From Desulfuromonadaceae bacterium (GTDB lineage: Bacteria; Desulfobacterota; Desulfuromonadia; Desulfuromonadales; Geopsychrobacteraceae), in the NCBI GenBank assembly GCA_013138655.1, contig WTCI01000340.1:1-9954 (forward strand): 9,954 nucleotides of DNA. The letters run 5' to 3'. Shown piece by piece: positions 7,343-9,954 of the stretch (positions within the stretch are counted from its first letter, which is position 1; the number at the start of each line of letters is the position of its first letter). The notes under the pieces are model-generated. The model worked only from the letters and a program-made list of their open reading frames with translations, did no database searches and was not told the DNA's origin. The translations under genes were made by a program, and so were the position numbers.

Positions 7343-7807
7343 ATGCCTGAGATTATCGAAGGAAAACTTGACGCCACGGGTTTTCGGTTTGGTCTGATCG
7401 TCAGTCGTTTCAACAGTTTTATCTGTGACCGTTTACTCGAGGGAGCAGTCGATACTCTTACGCGTCATGGAGCTGAAGAACTGCAGCTATCCGTGGTTCG
7501 GGTGCCGGGTGCTTTTGAAATTCCGCTGCTGGCCAAGAAGATGGCCGAATCAGGTAAATATGATGCGGTTATTTGTCTCGGTGCCGTCATCCGGGGCGCC
7601 ACGCCGCATTTCGAGTATGTCAGTTCAGAGGTTTCTAAAGGGGTCGCGTCAGTTTCCCTCGACAGTGGTTTGCCCGTGGCTTTTGGTGTTTTAACCACGG
7701 ACTCCGTTGAACAGGCTATTGAGCGTGCCGGGACCAAGGCTGGCAACAAAGGCGCTGAGGCGGCGATGAGTGCCATTGAAATGGTCAACTTGATGAAGGT
7801 GATCTGA
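7343..7807 (+). CDS. ribH: 6,7-dimethyl-8-ribityllumazine synthase
   Basis: Condenses the RibD-derived pyrimidine (after dephosphorylation by an enzyme not encoded here) with dihydroxybutanone phosphate from RibBA, giving the lumazine substrate of RibE. The 154-residue length is typical; family members assemble into pentamers or 60-mer capsids. Signature segments are [11 protein letters not shown] at 17-27, VPGAFEIPL at 54-62, and [16 protein letters not shown] at 78-93 with the catalytic-site His89. The downstream EVSKG and the GNKGAEAA C-terminal block are also typical. A good GGAGG (7333-7337) lies 5 bases before the ATG. Only 4 bases separate its stop from nusB, a pairing conserved across many proteobacteria. 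Confidence 0.97.
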   Translation: MPEIIEGKLDATGFRFGLIVSRFNSFICDRLLEGAVDTLTRHGAEELQLSVVRVPGAFEIPLLAKKMAESGKYDAVICLGAVIRGATPHFEYVSSEVSKGVASVSLDSGLPVAFGVLTTDSVEQAIERAGTKAGNKGAEAAMSAIEMVNLMKVI

Positions 7808-7811
7808 GCGG

Positions 7812-8288
7812 ATGTCGACCAACAATCGTCGTGTCGGGCGTGAGTGCGCACTGAAAATTCTCTTTGCCCTGCGACTTGATGAACAGGCCGATGTTTCACG
7901 TTTGCTCAGCGAGTTTTGGCAAAACTTTCGTTTTGCCGATGACGCCTTGGGTGAGCCTCTGGAAACAGAGGAAGGTTCACTTACGACAGCGGCACGGACC
8001 TTTGCGGAACTTCTGGTCAAAGGTGTTATTGAGTATCGTGCCGTGATTGACCGGGAAATTCGTGAAGTCGCTAAAAACTGGTCTCTGGAAAGGATGTCGA
8101 GTGTCGATCTGTCGATATTGCGGCTCTGTTCTTACGAATTACTCTATCAGCCGGATATTCCTGTCCGTGTCTCGATCAACGAGGCGATCGAAATTTCCAA
8201 GCGTTATGGCACAAAGGATTCACCGGCATTTGTCAATGGTCTGCTGGATAAAATCGCCCAGAAGGCAAGAAAACTTGACAGTAAGTGA
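7812..8288 (+). CDS. nusB: Transcription antitermination factor NusB
   Basis: RNA-binding all-helical protein that, with NusE (S10), binds boxA in rRNA leaders and prevents premature termination. The 158-residue protein opens with the expected basic helix RRVGRECALKILFALRLDEQ. It carries the conserved C-terminal pattern SSVDLSILRLCSYELLY, then PVRVSINEAIEISKRYGTKDSPAFVNGLLDKIA. This block is the most diagnostic part of the family. The start lies 4 bases after the ribH stop with only a poor ribosome binding site, suggesting coupling to ribH translation. hom follows 33 bases later on the same strand. The length is a little above the 140 or so residues of E. coli NusB, which is common. Confidence 0.95.
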   Translation: MSTNNRRVGRECALKILFALRLDEQADVSRLLSEFWQNFRFADDALGEPLETEEGSLTTAARTFAELLVKGVIEYRAVIDREIREVAKNWSLERMSSVDLSILRLCSYELLYQPDIPVRVSINEAIEISKRYGTKDSPAFVNGLLDKIAQKARKLDSK

Positions 8289-8321
8289 CTTGTAAAGACG
8301 GTCAGGGCTTAAGAGGAAGTT

Positions 8322-9632
8322 ATGGACTCAATAAAGGTAGGGTTGCTTGGTTTCGGCACCATCGGAACCGGTGTTGTGAAGGTCTTTCAAAAAAATTCTG
8401 AGTTATTGCGGCAACGGCTCGGGCAGTCTCTGGAACTGGTCAAGATTGTCGATCTCGACATCACGTCAGATCGCGGGGTTACCCTGGCTCCCGGAATGTT
8501 GAGCACAAACGTTGAAGATATCATCGACAATCCGGAAATTGATCTGGTGATCGAACTGATCGGCGGTTATGAACCGGCCAAGTCGTTTATCCTCAAGGCT
8601 ATTGCGAACGGTAAGCATATTGTTACGGCAAACAAGGCACTGATGGCAGTTCATGGACAGGAGCTTATTGCCGCTGCGAATCAACAGAACGTTGCAGTGA
8701 TGTTTGAGGCCGCAGTTGGCGGGGGGATTCCGGTTATTTCGGCTATTAAGGAGAATCTCTGTGCCAATCGTTTCAGTAATGTGTTGGGGATTCTAAACGG
8801 CACATGCAACTTTATTTTGACCAAGATGACTGAAGAAGGGAGCGACTTTGCCCCGGCTCTCAAAGAGGCACAAGAACTGGGATATGCTGAGGCTGATCCG
8901 ACTTTCGATATTGAAGGTGTCGACACGGCCCACAAAATTGCCCTTTTATCCGCCCTCTGCTTTGGAACAAAAGTCGACTTTGATCAGGTTTACACCGAGG
9001 GGATTACCAAGGTCGCTGCTATTGATATCCGCTTCGCGACCCAGATGGGGTACAAGATCAAACTATTGGCCATTGGTAAAAATTATGGTGATCATATTGA
9101 GGTCCGGGTCCATCCGACCATGATTCCAACCAGTTATCAGCTTGCTGAGGTTGATGGGGTGTTTAATGCGGTTCGCCTGTCGGGCGATTTTCTCGGCCCG
9201 GCATTGCTCTATGGCAGCGGTGCAGGGATGGAGGCGACGGCCAGTGCCGTCATGGGTGATGTCATGGCCATTGCTCGGGATATCGCTTCCGGAGCGAAAC
9301 AGCGAACCCCGATTATGGGCTATACTACTGACCAAATCGCCGATCTGCCGATTAAGGCAATGAATGATATTGTCAGTCATTATTATCTACGCTTCGCTGT
9401 TGAGGATGCCCCGGGGGTACTGGCGCAGATTTCCGGAATTCTCGGTCGGTATGATATCAGTATCCAATCGATGATTCAGCCGGAACGGCATACCGCAGAT
9501 GCTGTACCGATTGTCATTATGACCCATGGTGCGAGGGAATCCAATGTGACCAAGGCCCTGGCCGAAATTGATCAGTTGGCCATTGTCCGACAAGCGACCC
9601 GTCTCATCCGGGTGGAAAATAACCTGGGTTGA
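8322..9632 (+). CDS. hom: Homoserine dehydrogenase with C-terminal ACT domain
   Basis: Reduces aspartate 4-semialdehyde to homoserine, the branch point to threonine and methionine. The 436-residue protein has an N-terminal Rossmann fold with GFGTIGTG (Gly10, Gly12, Gly15). Lys105 lies in TANKAL. The central catalytic domain has GILNGTCNFIL at 156-166 and the catalytic pattern Glu190, Asp201, Lys205 (YAEADPTFDIEGVDTAHK), whose spacing matches the yeast enzyme's Glu208, Asp219 and Lys223. The C-terminal ACT domain covers about 354-432 (LRFAVEDAPGVLAQISGIL), implying allosteric feedback, most likely by threonine. It is the monofunctional type with no aspartokinase fused. The start has GAGGA (8313-8317), 4 bases upstream. 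A terminator follows the stop by 21 bases. Confidence 0.96.
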   Translation: MDSIKVGLLGFGTIGTGVVKVFQKNSELLRQRLGQSLELVKIVDLDITSDRGVTLAPGMLSTNVEDIIDNPEIDLVIELIGGYEPAKSFILKAIANGKHIVTANKALMAVHGQELIAAANQQNVAVMFEAAVGGGIPVISAIKENLCANRFSNVLGILNGTCNFILTKMTEEGSDFAPALKEAQELGYAEADPTFDIEGVDTAHKIALLSALCFGTKVDFDQVYTEGITKVAAIDIRFATQMGYKIKLLAIGKNYGDHIEVRVHPTMIPTSYQLAEVDGVFNAVRLSGDFLGPALLYGSGAGMEATASAVMGDVMAIARDIASGAKQRTPIMGYTTDQIADLPIKAMNDIVSHYYLRFAVEDAPGVLAQISGILGRYDISIQSMIQPERHTADAVPIVIMTHGARESNVTKALAEIDQLAIVRQATRLIRVENNLG

Positions 9633-9653
9633 TGTCCCTCTGCACCGTCATTA

Positions 9654-9690
9654 AAAGAGGCCGTCTGCGAAGGTGGCCTTTTTGTTGTTT
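9654..9690. terminator. Intrinsic terminator between convergent hom and acyl-CoA synthetase genes
   Basis: A 13-bp stem pairs 9654-9666 with 9671-9683 (AAAGAGGCCGTCT with AGGTGGCCTTTTT), including three G-T wobbles, around a GCGA (GNRA-type) tetraloop. The right arm runs into T-rich sequence (9679-9690), giving a plus-strand terminator for hom. The left arm begins with four A (9653-9656), which read as a T run on the minus strand, so the same hairpin can also serve the converging gene, whose stop is at 9700-9702. Confidence 0.82.
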
Positions 9691-9699
9691 GATGGTTTC

Positions 9700-9939
9700 T
9701 CAATCGGTTGAAATTCTCGGTACAACCACGTAACGTTTGATTTTTCGCGTGGTGGTTTTCGGGAACTCGTCCTCGCGCAGGCTGAATTTTTTCACCCGCT
9801 TGTAGTCAGCCGAATCCTTACCGTACTGAAGAATCTCGCGGCGCATCAATTCTTCAATTTCAGCCCTTGAAAGTGGGCCATCCCCCTGATCTTTTTCATA
9901 GTTGAAGAGATTTTCTTTATCAGGGAAAATAACGGCATA
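9700..9939 (-). CDS. Acyl-CoA synthetase (AMP-forming), C-terminal fragment; cut by contig end
   Basis: Only the last 79 residues and the stop codon are present; the rest lies beyond the contig. The tail contains EDEFPKTTTRKIKR, which fits the A10 motif of the adenylate-forming (ANL) superfamily. The lysine after TTR is the expected adenylation-step residue. The preceding helix (LSRAEIEELMRREILQYG) and RVKKFSLREDEF fit the mobile C-terminal domain of long-chain fatty acyl-CoA ligases. The exact substrate cannot be told from this fragment. The frame stays open to the window edge, but its first five apparent codons (9940-9954) are sequencing adapter, so the genuine sequence starts with Tyr at 9937-9939. 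It converges on hom and shares a terminator with it. Confidence 0.85.
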   Translation of the reverse strand, partial: YAVIFPDKENLFNYEKDQGDGPLSRAEIEELMRREILQYGKDSADYKRVKKFSLREDEFPKTTTRKIKRYVVVPRISTD

Positions 9940-9954
9940 AGATCGGAAGAGCAC
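9940..9954 (+). other. Illumina adapter remnant at the contig end (non-genomic)
   Basis: The final 15 bases read AGATCGGAAGAGCAC, identical to the start of the standard Illumina TruSeq adapter. This is assembly contamination, not biology. It adds a false Met/Val-Leu-Phe-Arg-Ser to the minus-strand frame and marks the true contig end at 9939. Confidence 0.96.

Noticed and set aside
1..9954. CRISPR arrays, tRNA/rRNA genes, phage or transposase genes, toxin-antitoxin or defence genes
   Set aside because: I looked on both strands and found no regularly spaced repeats, tRNA-like cloverleaf, integrase/transposase motifs or defence gene signatures. The coding content is core metabolism.

Overview
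This window looks like one whole assembly contig from a mid-GC (about 50-55% by eye) deltaproteobacterium-type genome. The gene order fabF-rpiB-glyA-dCMP deaminase-nrdR-ribD-ribE-ribBA-ribH-nusB-hom is, from general knowledge, what is seen in Desulfuromonadales (Geobacter, Desulfuromonas and Pelobacter relatives). That assignment rests on gene order and protein resemblance only. Codon use looks even throughout, and I see no frameshift, truncated core gene or phage/plasmid gene.

Layout. Bases 1-154 hold no gene: a broken palindromic repeat (about 3-109) and then an AT-rich leader for fabF. Bases 155-1833 hold fabF (fatty acid elongation) and rpiB (pentose phosphate isomerisation), closed by a strong intrinsic terminator. 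Bases 1897-4072 hold glyA (glycine and one-carbon units), a zinc dCMP deaminase (dUMP supply) and nrdR (ribonucleotide reductase repressor), tightly packed and linked by a common theme of deoxynucleotide supply. Bases 4073-4320 are non-coding and are dominated by a 192-bp imperfect palindrome with perfect 11-bp ends. Bases 4321-7807 form a complete riboflavin pathway cluster: ribD, ribE, bifunctional ribBA and ribH. Starting from GTP and ribulose 5-phosphate it encodes every dedicated enzyme except the pyrimidine phosphatase. nusB and hom (homoserine dehydrogenase) follow on the same strand. A GNRA-loop terminator after hom separates it from a convergent, partial acyl-CoA synthetase gene on the minus strand.

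The last 15 bases (9940-9954) are not genomic: they match the start of the common Illumina TruSeq adapter. The contig therefore ends artificially inside the acyl-CoA synthetase gene, and the first five apparent codons of that reading frame are adapter.

The genes are ordinary housekeeping genes. I found no new multi-gene system. The unusual content is non-coding: two different large palindromic elements, an apparent lack of an FMN riboswitch ahead of the riboflavin genes, and a terminator lying almost directly on the glyA ribosome binding site.
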